Positions 15,654 to 25,374 of a stretch of 45,606 nucleotides of DNA are shown one piece after another. Location of the stretch: the IMG/VR virus record IMGVR_UViG_3300009128_000031, positions 1 through 45,606 of that record. One strand, 5' to 3'. Both the position numbers and the translations under genes were made by a program. The DNA comes from a virus. Below the pieces are notes generated by a model. That model was not told the DNA's origin. It saw only the letters and a program-made list of their open reading frames with translations, and did not search any database. Each line of letters starts with the position of its first letter. Position 1 is the first letter of the stretch.

Positions 15654-16523
15654 ATGGGATGGGAAGGCGAAGATACTGTTTATACGACTGTACTAAAGGG
15701 GAAACCTAATCCTTCTACAATAGCGAAGTACAACGCTGAATTAGGGAAGATCAAAGCTGATATTCTTTCGTTAGGTAAAAAGAAGGAAGCATTGATTGCG
15801 GCACTTGAACAGAACAAGGCTGAAGCGGCAGATGATATTACTGCTGCTAAAGCTGAGAAGATTAAAGCTATTAGTGAGATGAATAAGATCAAAGCTGAAC
15901 TCAAAAAAAAGGAGCAGGTTAAAGAGGAAATGGAAGCTGAACTCAATCAAGCACAAGCTGATGCAGATACCAGATTGGTGGATTTGCGTAAACGTGAAGC
16001 TAGTTTGAAGAAACTGGATCAATCGTTGCAGAACAAGGCAACCGGTATCAGGGAAGCAGAAGCGAAAGCAAAGGCTACTCAGATAGCGATACAGAAAGAA
16101 CTCAAGGAACTAGCGGTAGCCAGAGCCAGGGATGAAGAAACCTTGGATGAACTAGACGAACGCAGAGCGTTAGTAAGGGATATGGAAGCTACCCTGACAG
16201 AATCAGCCAATGCGATTAACGAAAGGGAAGATTTACTTAAAGCCGATAGGCTCTTAGTGGAGCAGCAGATTAGTATTTACGAACGGAAAGATAAGGCATT
16301 AAAGAAACAAGAAGCTGAAGTAAACATGAAAAATGTTCAGGCAGAGAAATTGATTGCTAACAGCAAGACTACTTTGGAGAAAGGTAAAGAGTTAATGGAG
16401 CAGATGAAGGATAAAGAGCGTATGTTAGCGAGTAAACAACAAGCATTGAATTTACAGGCAAAAGATTTAAGAGAGTATAGTAAAACCCTTGATGCAAGGG
16501 AGAGGGCGTTAAAGAATGGATGA
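15654..16523 (+). CDS. Long coiled-coil protein
   Basis: A 289-residue protein that is almost entirely heptad coiled coil, rich in Ala, Glu, Lys and Leu, from about residue 20 to the end (for example AELKKKEQVKEEMEAELNQ). The first 20 residues contain MGWEGEDTVYTTV, a possible docking peptide. AAGGAGG precedes the start. It overlaps the next gene by 8 bp. It could be a virion spacer, fibre shaft or assembly rod; nothing shows which. Confidence 0.7.
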   Translation: MGWEGEDTVYTTVLKGKPNPSTIAKYNAELGKIKADILSLGKKKEALIAALEQNKAEAADDITAAKAEKIKAISEMNKIKAELKKKEQVKEEMEAELNQAQADADTRLVDLRKREASLKKLDQSLQNKATGIREAEAKAKATQIAIQKELKELAVARARDEETLDELDERRALVRDMEATLTESANAINEREDLLKADRLLVEQQISIYERKDKALKKQEAEVNMKNVQAEKLIANSKTTLEKGKELMEQMKDKERMLASKQQALNLQAKDLREYSKTLDARERALKNG

Positions 16524-17337
16524 GCATGTAAGGCAACTAGCAAATCTTCTTGGAGTATTGATTAATCCTGCTACGGAAGAGAAGCAGGATGATAGTATTG
16601 CCAATCAGACAGACGGTACGCAAAAGACCCAGATTACTGATGGGGTGAATGACGTTGAAGTAGAAACCTTAACGGATAGCACACATGACCTTGACGGTAA
16701 GAAAGGGATAGTAACGGCAAGTGCTATTTACGGTCGTCGTGATGATGATGATGCCAGACCAATAGAGATGGATGCCGCTACTCACGCTATTGAAACGATT
16801 GAATATGAACACCATGAAATACATAGCGGTAATGCTTTTGTAGTATGTTTTGAGAACCAATGTACAAATACTGGTGAACAATCTGTTGTTGCGTTCAATA
16901 CTCCTGACACAACAAAATGGATTCACATAGTGGCTACTGGATTTTGCACTTCTTTAACCAGACTTGAGATATTAGAAAATCCTACTATTGATAATGATGA
17001 GGGAACGCAAATAACGCCCTATAATAGAGACAGGAATAGCAATACTTTAAGTGAAGTTACTTCTGTTCAAGCCGCTCCTGTATCTAATAATGTTACTACG
17101 TTTAATGAAGCACAAGCGGCTGGTGCTAATATAACCGGGACAGTAATAGCTTCAGTTATTATAGGCTCTTCTGGCGGTTTTTTGGGTATAGGTCAGGCTG
17201 GAGGAGCGGCATCAGGGAGATATGAGTTTCTATTAGAACAAAATCAGCAATATGCGTTTAGAGCCACTAGTTTAGACAATAACGATAATTACCATGTAAT
17301 AGAATTGAATTGGTATGAACATACGAACAAGAGTTAA
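16516..17337 (+). CDS. Putative virion appendage protein
   Basis: A 273-residue protein. The N terminus has a phage-style linker (NPATEEKQDDSIANQTDGTQ), common near the attachment ends of structural proteins. The rest is beta-rich with Thr, Asn and Gly, and the end reads YHVIELNWYEHTN. Unlike its neighbours it has no signal peptide. It is probably a structural or adhesive protein; identity uncertain. Confidence 0.6.
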   Translation: MDEHVRQLANLLGVLINPATEEKQDDSIANQTDGTQKTQITDGVNDVEVETLTDSTHDLDGKKGIVTASAIYGRRDDDDARPIEMDAATHAIETIEYEHHEIHSGNAFVVCFENQCTNTGEQSVVAFNTPDTTKWIHIVATGFCTSLTRLEILENPTIDNDEGTQITPYNRDRNSNTLSEVTSVQAAPVSNNVTTFNEAQAAGANITGTVIASVIIGSSGGFLGIGQAGGAASGRYEFLLEQNQQYAFRATSLDNNDNYHVIELNWYEHTNKS

Positions 17338-17351
17338 TTAAGGAGGGTTAG

Positions 17352-19691
17352 ATGAAGAAGGTTTTGGCTATCGTAACGGGGATTGTACTAATCAGTGGTT
17401 CTGCTTTCTGTTGGGAAGCTGGATGGGAGCAGGCGAAACGTTTCAACTACCTTAAAGTAGGCGGTGGGTACGGACAGACCGGCTGCGACATTGACGGGGA
17501 TGGCGGTATTCAGACAGATAATGGCGTTACTGCTGACAGTGTTGAAATTGGTGGTGGATATGGAGACACTGGTATTAGCCTCACCAGAGAAGGTGATGTA
17601 AGTTTGAATGGCGATCTCGTTGTTGATGGTACGACCACAATCTCCTTAGCCCAAAACTTAGAAGCGGCTTTAACCGTTGATGTAGATGCTGATGAAGCAT
17701 TACTTATTCGTCAGAACGGTGATGCTGGTGACATATTGATTGTTGACACAAATAACAGTATCGTAAATATTCCAGATGATGTACTTCTCGCATGTGGCGA
17801 TAGTGACGATAGTAGTTTTGCGTTTAATACAGCACAGACGGTAGATTCGCTGTTTTTAACGTTAGCCACTGCTAGTAGACATTTAACAATTTGTGAAGCA
17901 GGGGATCAGAGTACAAATTTCGCACATACACAATCTACAAATCCGACTTTATTTATCCAATCATCAGATCAGGCGACTGTAGCAGATTGGCTTGCTTTTA
18001 CTCACAATCAAACTAATGGTGTAATTACAACAGGCGCAGGTGACATTACGTTTGACCCTAATGGGGGGGTAGTAACATTGTCCGGGATAACTGATAGTTT
18101 TAAATCAAATATACTTCAGACTGTTTCCGCTGGTGCTCTTTCTGTAGAGGGTAATGTAGCGGATGGCGGTGGAGTGGCTGGAGTACAAATTGGAAATGAA
18201 ACTAGTTTAACAACAGCAGGTGATAAGATATTGAGTTTATATCCTGATGGGCTTACAACAGAGGTTGCATATTTTGATTATTTAGGTGGATTGATTATAG
18301 CTCAAGGAGCTGGTACTGGTACACCAATAGCATTTAGCGTTACAGGAGGCGCACATACGGCTTTAACAGCGGCTACAGAAGTAACTGGAGTTACTTTTGA
18401 TTTTTCCGCTAATAAGACATGGGCGTCTGGTGCTGGGCCGTTAGCCACGCAACGTGAAATAGAGTTCTTACGTCCAACCTACATTGGTGATGCAGGTGGT
18501 GCATTAACGATAACAGATGCGGCTACGGTTTATATTGATAACGCTCCGGCAGCTGGTGCTAATATGACGCTTACTAACGCTTATGCTATGTGGGTAGATG
18601 ATGGCAGTTGTCGTTTTGATGGTAATGTTCTAGTTGACGGAACTATTGATACAGTTACAGCTACAGCTTTGAATGTTGGTACAGCGACACAAACAGCGTT
18701 AACTCTTGGTAGATCAGGGGTTAATACAACAATTGATAGTGTTTTAATCTTAAATAATTCTACTGTTTCTTGGTCAGCGAGTGCTTCAGCTCCAAGTGTT
18801 TCACAAGGTACTAGGTCGGGAGATCAAGCAACTAGTAATATGACATTGGTTGCACAAACTGCCTATCAGGATGCTTCTGATACAACTAATGATGATGGTG
18901 GCACATTGGTTCTACAAGGCGGTGACGCTAACCTATTGGAAACGGTAGGCGGTGATGGCGGTAATGTAGTGTTACAGCCTGGAAACAACGATACTGGCGG
19001 TAATGGAGATGATGGTTCTGTATATGTTTATTGCCCCGGTAAGACAATTGGCTCTGACCCTGATTACATAGAAAGTTATCACGATGACACAAACGCATAC
19101 ATTACGACTGGTGTAGGTGATTTAAACATATCAGCTGTTGCCGGAAGTGGTGTAAGTATTAATAATCTATTAGCTGGTAAGATTGACATGCCTGACGATA
19201 GTTACTCTATCTCAATGGACGTACCGTCAACTACCACTGCTTCAAGTGGTGATGATGTAGGATATTCTTTTGCGGTAGATGGATTCCCTGTATTTGATGT
19301 AATTGCTGATGCCGATGGTGACGGTTCTGTTACGGACGATGGTGTGCAGTTACATGGAGCGTTCTGGGCTGCTCCTGTGACATATAGCATGGCAGCAGGT
19401 ACAGCAATTACTACCGATAGCGTTTCTATCAGGGTATATGGTTCTGGTGCTGCAACCACGCTTACTGGTACGCCTACGTTGGAGGCAGGTGCTAGGGACG
19501 GGCAGATAGTAATGATTATCGGCACTAATGACACCAATACTGTTACTTTGCAGGATGAGAGCAATCTTGCAAATAGTGATTTACAACTTAGTGGCGGTAT
19601 TGATTTCACGCTTGGGTTAGGGGATACGATACAGCTGTATTACGACCTTACCGATACGGAATGGTATGAATTATCCAGATCAGATAACTAG
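17352..19691 (+). CDS. Large exported fibre-like protein
   Basis: A 779-residue protein with a Sec-type signal peptide (MKKVLAIVTGIVLISGSAFC), then a low-charge, Gly/Asp/Thr-rich beta sequence throughout. Repeated short motifs include GGGYGQTG/GGGYGDTG near residues 37-75 and ALTLGRSG near 450. The C-terminal 100 residues (DGQIVMIIGTN... to EWYELSRSDN) look like the compact beta cap often seen at the ends of phage and bacterial surface fibres. AAGGAGGG precedes the ATG. Probably a receptor-binding or surface protein; why it carries a signal peptide is unclear. Confidence 0.72.
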   Translation: MKKVLAIVTGIVLISGSAFCWEAGWEQAKRFNYLKVGGGYGQTGCDIDGDGGIQTDNGVTADSVEIGGGYGDTGISLTREGDVSLNGDLVVDGTTTISLAQNLEAALTVDVDADEALLIRQNGDAGDILIVDTNNSIVNIPDDVLLACGDSDDSSFAFNTAQTVDSLFLTLATASRHLTICEAGDQSTNFAHTQSTNPTLFIQSSDQATVADWLAFTHNQTNGVITTGAGDITFDPNGGVVTLSGITDSFKSNILQTVSAGALSVEGNVADGGGVAGVQIGNETSLTTAGDKILSLYPDGLTTEVAYFDYLGGLIIAQGAGTGTPIAFSVTGGAHTALTAATEVTGVTFDFSANKTWASGAGPLATQREIEFLRPTYIGDAGGALTITDAATVYIDNAPAAGANMTLTNAYAMWVDDGSCRFDGNVLVDGTIDTVTATALNVGTATQTALTLGRSGVNTTIDSVLILNNSTVSWSASASAPSVSQGTRSGDQATSNMTLVAQTAYQDASDTTNDDGGTLVLQGGDANLLETVGGDGGNVVLQPGNNDTGGNGDDGSVYVYCPGKTIGSDPDYIESYHDDTNAYITTGVGDLNISAVAGSGVSINNLLAGKIDMPDDSYSISMDVPSTTTASSGDDVGYSFAVDGFPVFDVIADADGDGSVTDDGVQLHGAFWAAPVTYSMAAGTAITTDSVSIRVYGSGAATTLTGTPTLEAGARDGQIVMIIGTNDTNTVTLQDESNLANSDLQLSGGIDFTLGLGDTIQLYYDLTDTEWYELSRSDN

Positions 19692-19700
19692 GAGGTTTAT

Positions 19701-20237
19701 ATGCGTAATTTAATAGCTTTGGTGCTTGGTTTAACATTGGTTTGCACACCTGTTCTTGCAGTACAAGTAGGTGGTGCTGGACATGCAAGCGGAGAAGTAT
19801 CGGATGCAACATTTGTGTGGCATTTAGGATTTGCAGATTTTTTATTCATCACAGGACAGCCGATTGAACAAAGTAGTGCAAACATGATATATCCAGACAC
19901 TGTTAATGATACGATTTACGCTCCACTAGGTGTTCCGTATCAAATGTTTGGTGGTACGGTAGTTTTAGACCAAATAACCGTATATTATTATACAGCTGAT
20001 AATGGTGATGATTTTGATTTTGATCTTTATCGTGCTGACCACGATGGTACTGTAACGTCAGATGCTTCTGAAGCAAATATAGGAAATGGAGGAAGTGGAT
20101 ATGCAAGTGAAACCATATTAACGGGAGATGTTACTTTGGCTGATTTTGCGTATTCAATGAGTTTTGATGTTAACAACACGAATGTAGATACAAACGTAAA
20201 GATTATAGATGTCAAAATAGAAGCACATTTAGAATAG
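19701..20237 (+). CDS. Exported small beta protein
   Basis: A 178-residue protein with a canonical signal peptide (MRNLIALVLGLTLVCTPVLA, then VQVGG). The mature part is beta-rich and acidic, with a pattern (GTVVLDQITVYYYTADNGDD) that suggests a jelly-roll-like module. AGGAGG overlaps the end of the upstream gene. Probably works with the flanking exported proteins. Confidence 0.65.
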   Translation: MRNLIALVLGLTLVCTPVLAVQVGGAGHASGEVSDATFVWHLGFADFLFITGQPIEQSSANMIYPDTVNDTIYAPLGVPYQMFGGTVVLDQITVYYYTADNGDDFDFDLYRADHDGTVTSDASEANIGNGGSGYASETILTGDVTLADFAYSMSFDVNNTNVDTNVKIIDVKIEAHLE

Positions 20238-20246
20238 GGAGATTCT

Positions 20247-22289
20247 ATGCTAAAGAAAACTTTAATAAGCATTACGTTATTAACGATTTGTTGCATTTCT
20301 TTTAATAACGAAGCACGGATAATTGAGAGTGATCCTGTTAGCCGTGCTGATTTAAATTTAGAGTTGGATTTCGGTAACAACAACGGTACGGATACGGTGT
20401 ACGATACTGGGGGATCCGACTTAAACCAGACGGAAACAGGTACGCTTACATTTGCTGTTACGGGGGTAGATTTTCCTGGCTCGAATAATAATCATTTTTC
20501 TGGCACAGGTACGGGAGTATATAACACTGCTAATTGTAGCATTATGTATGTATTTACTCCTGATTTTGCCGCTAATGATGGTTCATATTATGTGCTTTCG
20601 GATGGGGCAGATGCAAACACTAGATACGGGATATTTAAACAGGCAGGAGCACAAAGTAATTCATTGGTTGCTATGATAGGCAATACTGTATTAACCACAG
20701 TAGCACTTGCTACTTATGAAGATTATTGGTTAGCAGACGAGAAGAATGTGCTTATTTATTCTGGGACTACAGGGGACAACAATATTTGGTTAAATGGAGA
20801 ACAGATACAAAATTCAGAAGCTACTGCATGGACACCGGATGATCCAGCGACAATTTACATTGGTTCCAGTTATATTGGAGGAAGTTGTTTCGATGGGGAA
20901 ATGCATGATTTTAAAGTGTGGCAACGGTTACTTACGGCTGCTGAAATAGCGGATTTAAGTGCTGATAGGATAGTAGAAAATGATGCTGTCAGCCGTGAGG
21001 GAATGACGTTGGAGTGGAGTTTCGGCAACAATAACGCTACAGATACGGTTTACGATACCGGCGGTAGTGATTTAAATGGTACTGAAACAGGAGTAATGGT
21101 GTTTGTAGAAGGTTCTGACGGGTATGTGCAATACACTGGCGGTGGAGCAGCAAACCATATCTCTTACTCTCCTGGTACTGACCCTATTGGTGGAGGGGCG
21201 GAAATATCTATTGCTGTTAAATACAGACCTAATTTTGCAGCTGATGATGGCAATAATAGACCAGTGTTTGATAGTAGTGGAACTGAATATAGCTTAAAAA
21301 GACCTAGCGATAATAACTTAGACGTAACTTTAGGCGGTACGTTAATAGAGTCTATTGCTACTGCTTCATTTGAAGGTGAGTGGGCGGCTAACGAAACAAC
21401 CATATTTGTTGTTGTAAGTTCTGCAACTACTGATAGAACAGATTTTTACATGAACGGTACGCAGATACTTAATCAAGATACGACTGCCTGGGCACAGGGA
21501 GCGGTAACTCAACTGTTTGGTGCTGGCGGTAATGGTTCTTGGGCTGGTAGGGGTAATTGGTATTATCTTAAAGTATGGGATAGATTGTTAACGGCTGATG
21601 AAGTAGCTGCTCTAAGTGCTGATAGGATTGTAGAAATAAGTGCAGCTTCCCGTGTAGACTTAGTATTGGGTTTGCCTATGGATGCCAATGATGTCAACGG
21701 AACTACGGTATATGATAAGTCAAATGAAGGCAATAACGGTACCACTACTGGTTCTCCAAGTACAGTTCCAGCGCAAATCAAGGAAGGAATAGACTTAGAT
21801 GGGTCAAGTCAATACATTACGGTAAGTGATGCCGATAGTTTAGATTTCAGTACGGGAGAGTTTGCTGTATCTGCATGGATAAATCTGGATACTAATGCGG
21901 CGGCTAGTCAGCATAAGACGATTCTCTGTAAAGGCGACCCGGAAAATGCGAATGAATATGCTTTGCAAGTAAATGGAAATGAAGTTGGCACATTAACATG
22001 GAGAGTAGATGCGGTTAGTGATGCTACTAGTACGGGTACTATATCGTTGAATACATGGCATCATGTAGTTGCAACGAGAGTGGGTTCTAATGTGTATTTG
22101 TATATAGATGGCAGTGCAGATGGATTAGGTGCATCTGCTGATGATTTGGATAATTCTTCTGATGTTATTTTTGGATACCGAAACGCAGGATATAATGCTT
22201 ATTTTGATGGCACGATAGATGATGTACGATTCTATAGTCGTGGATTATCATCGGCACAAGTAAGTGAACTTTACGAGGCAGGTAGATAA
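20247..22289 (+). CDS. Exported protein with three LamG/concanavalin A-like domains
   Basis: A 680-residue protein. After a hydrophobic N terminus (MLKKTLISITLLTICCISF) it has three tandem lectin-like domains at about residues 27-240, 240-460 and 460-680. Each starts with a SR-containing strand; the first two then share FGNNN and VYDTGGSDLN, and the third has PMDANDV and VYDKSNEGN. The third has the classic laminin-G_3 signature (EFAVSAWINL, then SLNTWHHVVATR and IDDVRFYSRGLS). LamG domains bind glycans, so this fits adhesion to the host surface. It is the best candidate for a carbohydrate receptor-binding protein. Its stop overlaps the next start. Confidence 0.85.
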   Translation: MLKKTLISITLLTICCISFNNEARIIESDPVSRADLNLELDFGNNNGTDTVYDTGGSDLNQTETGTLTFAVTGVDFPGSNNNHFSGTGTGVYNTANCSIMYVFTPDFAANDGSYYVLSDGADANTRYGIFKQAGAQSNSLVAMIGNTVLTTVALATYEDYWLADEKNVLIYSGTTGDNNIWLNGEQIQNSEATAWTPDDPATIYIGSSYIGGSCFDGEMHDFKVWQRLLTAAEIADLSADRIVENDAVSREGMTLEWSFGNNNATDTVYDTGGSDLNGTETGVMVFVEGSDGYVQYTGGGAANHISYSPGTDPIGGGAEISIAVKYRPNFAADDGNNRPVFDSSGTEYSLKRPSDNNLDVTLGGTLIESIATASFEGEWAANETTIFVVVSSATTDRTDFYMNGTQILNQDTTAWAQGAVTQLFGAGGNGSWAGRGNWYYLKVWDRLLTADEVAALSADRIVEISAASRVDLVLGLPMDANDVNGTTVYDKSNEGNNGTTTGSPSTVPAQIKEGIDLDGSSQYITVSDADSLDFSTGEFAVSAWINLDTNAAASQHKTILCKGDPENANEYALQVNGNEVGTLTWRVDAVSDATSTGTISLNTWHHVVATRVGSNVYLYIDGSADGLGASADDLDNSSDVIFGYRNAGYNAYFDGTIDDVRFYSRGLSSAQVSELYEAGR

Positions 22290-22723
22290 TGAGATTAAGA
22301 ATGGATGAAGTAGTGTTATTGCTTGTTACAGTAGGTGCGATATTCATTGTGTGTTTACATGCGTTTGGTGCAGATTATCTCGGCGAAATTTGGCAGATTA
22401 AACATGCTAACGGTAAGAGTGAGTACGGCATTATTCTCAGGGATACGATCTACGGCACTAATGACGTAGCTACCTACATTATCGAGAACGAGCTTACCCC
22501 GAAAGACTATGTGTATATCAAGAAGAACAAGAGTGGCAAGATAACCAAATGTATCTTCTCTGATACAGCTGAAGGGATATATACCAGCCAGAACGCTAAT
22601 TCTGAGGCTGGCAACAAGAAGATAAAGAAGTTCATTTATCGTGGTGGTGGCAAGAAATTAAACGAAGATTTTAACGATTGGCGTAAAGGAAAGAAACTAT
22701 CTGTTGAAGCAGTGCCTTTATAA
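22289..22723 (+). CDS. Membrane-anchored or exported small protein
   Basis: A 144-residue protein with an N-terminal hydrophobic helix (DEVVLLLVTVGAIFIVCLHA). It may be a signal peptide cut near FGA/DYL or a membrane anchor. The remainder is basic and probably beta-rich (GEIWQIKHANGKSEYGIILR). The start overlaps the LamG gene stop by one base (TAATG). Function unknown; it shares the export feature with its neighbours. Confidence 0.62.
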   Translation: MRLRMDEVVLLLVTVGAIFIVCLHAFGADYLGEIWQIKHANGKSEYGIILRDTIYGTNDVATYIIENELTPKDYVYIKKNKSGKITKCIFSDTAEGIYTSQNANSEAGNKKIKKFIYRGGGKKLNEDFNDWRKGKKLSVEAVPL

Positions 22724-22735
22724 TGGAGGTTTAAT

Positions 22736-23830
22736 GTGAATCTTCTGGAAGTTTATCAAGAAGCATTTAGACGTAGTGGTGCTAAAGACACTACAGACGG
22801 GCGTAACAGTGTTCGCTTATGGGTGAACAGTGCGGTTGAGGATATGTGCCGGCACTTGTTTGAGAGTCAAGTAAGAGAGTATCGTTTCCGTACTATTGCC
22901 CCTTATGAAACTGGTACTGTCACTGTAACAGACGGTTCTACCACTCTTACTGGCAGTGGAACTACATTTACCTCTGCTATGGTGGGTAGGAAGATTAAGG
23001 TAACTGGTGTGGATGATATATACCGCATATCAGCATTTGTATCTACAACTGAGCTTACATTAGATTTAGCGTTTACGGGAACAACAACAGCTGGCCTGAC
23101 CTTTGAGTTATACCAAGACGAGTATGATTTACCGTACGATTACATTGCTACTAAAGCTATGTTCAGATATGAGGAACCGTTAGAGAAGGATTCTCAAGTT
23201 TGGGATATTTGGTATAACAAGGGAGAGTTTAATAGCGATGAACCTCAGAAATTTATTGAGACAGAATGGACTGATTCTGCATATTATTCTACTGGGACTA
23301 TTACTAATTCTGGTGCAACTGTTACGGGAAGTGGTACAGCTTGGGATTCTACGATGGTGGGAAGGGTTCTTATTGTTGATGCTAATGACATTGAGTATCG
23401 GATTACAGCGGTAGCCAGTGGCACATCCCTTACCGTTCATAAAACTGGTATGAGTGCTAGTACGAGCGCATATGAGATAGATCCTGCTCCTTGCAGGAGA
23501 GTGTTGCTTTACCCTGCGCCTGACGATGAATATATTATTAATCTTAAATATTACTGTAAGTTTTTGAGAGTAAACAACAATAACGAGCAGTTACCGTTCC
23601 AGAAAGTATTTCATCCGATTATCATGAATTATGTTTATTGGAAATTCACTCAGCATCAGAAAGGGATAGCTGAAATGGCAGATGCTAAAGCGGATTATAT
23701 GATGAGTTTACATGACGCTAAATTATTTAATAGCCGTGTCAAATGGCGTGGCAAAGAAAAGTCGAGGTTACATGCGTGGACTGAATTGGAAAAAACTTAT
23801 ACTACTACTCGCCGTTCTGCTGACGTGTAG
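22736..23830 (+). CDS. Putative head-tail adaptor/tail-tube A-like protein
   Basis: A 364-residue protein starting with GTG at 22736 behind GGAGG; the ATG two bases earlier is followed at once by a stop. The N-terminal helices (NLLEVYQEAFRRSGA... and the Trp-containing AVEDMCRHLFES) and C-terminal helices (YVYWKFTQHQKGIAEMADAK) resemble podovirus adaptor proteins that sit below the portal. Two inserted beta modules share GSGT and MVGR motifs (about residues 60-130 and 185-245). It has no signal peptide. The partner nozzle protein follows directly. Confidence 0.7.
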   Translation: MNLLEVYQEAFRRSGAKDTTDGRNSVRLWVNSAVEDMCRHLFESQVREYRFRTIAPYETGTVTVTDGSTTLTGSGTTFTSAMVGRKIKVTGVDDIYRISAFVSTTELTLDLAFTGTTTAGLTFELYQDEYDLPYDYIATKAMFRYEEPLEKDSQVWDIWYNKGEFNSDEPQKFIETEWTDSAYYSTGTITNSGATVTGSGTAWDSTMVGRVLIVDANDIEYRITAVASGTSLTVHKTGMSASTSAYEIDPAPCRRVLLYPAPDDEYIINLKYYCKFLRVNNNNEQLPFQKVFHPIIMNYVYWKFTQHQKGIAEMADAKADYMMSLHDAKLFNSRVKWRGKEKSRLHAWTELEKTYTTTRRSADV

Positions 23831-25364
23831 GGTAGCTCTAGCGCAGGACAATCTTAAAGCACAGAAGTATTTTGGCCTAACTAAAGGTGTTAATAAAGCT
23901 CTCAATCCAATGATGATTGATGATCGGGAGCTTGCCTCTGCACAGAATGTTTATTTTGATGAAGGGAGTATTCTCACCCGTCCCGGCATGGCAACAGTTC
24001 TTAATTCTGTTGCTGTTACCGGAGATGTAGTAGGGTTCCATGATTTTGCTCTTCCTGATGGCAACCGTTATTTCATGTGCGCTTCAGACGATAACTATCT
24101 TTACAAGATGGATGGGTTAGACGGTACATGGGATACGATAAATACTAGTTTCACCTGTGATAATGTTACATTTACCACCTTTGTGCTTACCAATGGGGAT
24201 ACAGTAGCGATTGCTATGGATGATGGAGCTACCCCTGTATACTGGGATGGTTCCTCTGCTACGACCACAGAACTTCCTACAGCTGAAGCTAATGCTATCC
24301 AGATAGTACACCGCAACAGATTATGGGCTGCCGGCAATGATGATTTTCCTAACAGACTATCTTATACAGACGTTTTAGAGGCAGATGATTTTACAAGTGG
24401 CGGGACAATTCAGATAGATTTTAATGACGGTGATGAGATTACTGGATTAGCTGAGTTGAAGTACAGTGGTACTACAATCAATAACTATCTGGTTATATTC
24501 AAGAAACGGTCAATTTATGTTTTGGATGCTTCAGACCCTACAGACACTAATTGGGTAGTATCAAAACTCAATTCAAATGTAGGGTGTATAAGTAACAAGA
24601 GTATTCAGAACATAGATAACATGATTCTGTTTCTTGCCTATGATGGTGTGTACAAGTTAGAGGGCACAAGTGTGTCGCAAATATCTGACCGGATAGACAC
24701 TGATATTAACGCTATTAACCCTGCTCGCCTAGACGATTCTGTTAGTGTGGTATTCAAAGATTACGACCATTACTTGTTGGGTGTTAGTGACGGTAGTGCT
24801 ACTCAGAACAATGTTATTCTAGCTTATGACTATTTGTTGGATGCTTGGTTAGGTGATTGGACTGGGTTAGTTCCAGGGCAAATGACAACTGTTACAGACC
24901 CTACAACTTTAGAACAGTTTATTTATTCTTCTGATTACAATTCAACTGTATTTAGAATGTATACTGGCACTAATGATAACAGTGCAGCGATAGACGCTAC
25001 TTTTGACACTAAACGGTTTACGTTTGATTTAGCGTGGATGAAGCACATACGTTACGAATACGTTTATGCAGAAGGCAGTGGTGCGTGGGAACTAGATGAT
25101 TATTACCGTCTTGATTCAGGGAGCACTTGGACTTCTGGAACTTTAGACCTTACCCCAGCTTCTAATTTATGGGGAACAATGGTGTGGGGTACAGACGTAT
25201 GGGGTTCTGAAGATGATGTTAAGTTACGCAGAGAGATTGATAAAGAATGTTGGGGTATACAGTTCAGGTTCGGGAATGATGATTTGGATGAATACTTTAA
25301 ATTCTATGGGTTTATAGTTTATTTACAAGGTATTAGACGTAGTGAATATTACGGGGATCAATAG
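23772..25364 (+). CDS. Tail-nozzle/stabilisation-like beta-propeller protein with signal peptide
   Basis: A 530-residue protein from ATG 23772, chosen for GAGGTTAC before it; a longer frame from 23712 is less likely. The core has the podovirus nozzle pattern NPMMIDDRELASAQNVYFDE, then LTRPGM, followed by propeller-like beta repeats, as in P22 gp10-type stabilisation proteins. It plugs or extends the tail below the adaptor. Oddly, it begins with a canonical Sec signal (MRGLNWKKLILLLAVLL then TCRVALA/QDN). The start lies 59 bp inside the adaptor gene. Confidence 0.75.
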   Translation: MRGLNWKKLILLLAVLLTCRVALAQDNLKAQKYFGLTKGVNKALNPMMIDDRELASAQNVYFDEGSILTRPGMATVLNSVAVTGDVVGFHDFALPDGNRYFMCASDDNYLYKMDGLDGTWDTINTSFTCDNVTFTTFVLTNGDTVAIAMDDGATPVYWDGSSATTTELPTAEANAIQIVHRNRLWAAGNDDFPNRLSYTDVLEADDFTSGGTIQIDFNDGDEITGLAELKYSGTTINNYLVIFKKRSIYVLDASDPTDTNWVVSKLNSNVGCISNKSIQNIDNMILFLAYDGVYKLEGTSVSQISDRIDTDINAINPARLDDSVSVVFKDYDHYLLGVSDGSATQNNVILAYDYLLDAWLGDWTGLVPGQMTTVTDPTTLEQFIYSSDYNSTVFRMYTGTNDNSAAIDATFDTKRFTFDLAWMKHIRYEYVYAEGSGAWELDDYYRLDSGSTWTSGTLDLTPASNLWGTMVWGTDVWGSEDDVKLRREIDKECWGIQFRFGNDDLDEYFKFYGFIVYLQGIRRSEYYGDQ

Positions 25365-25374
25365 GGAGGAGAAG

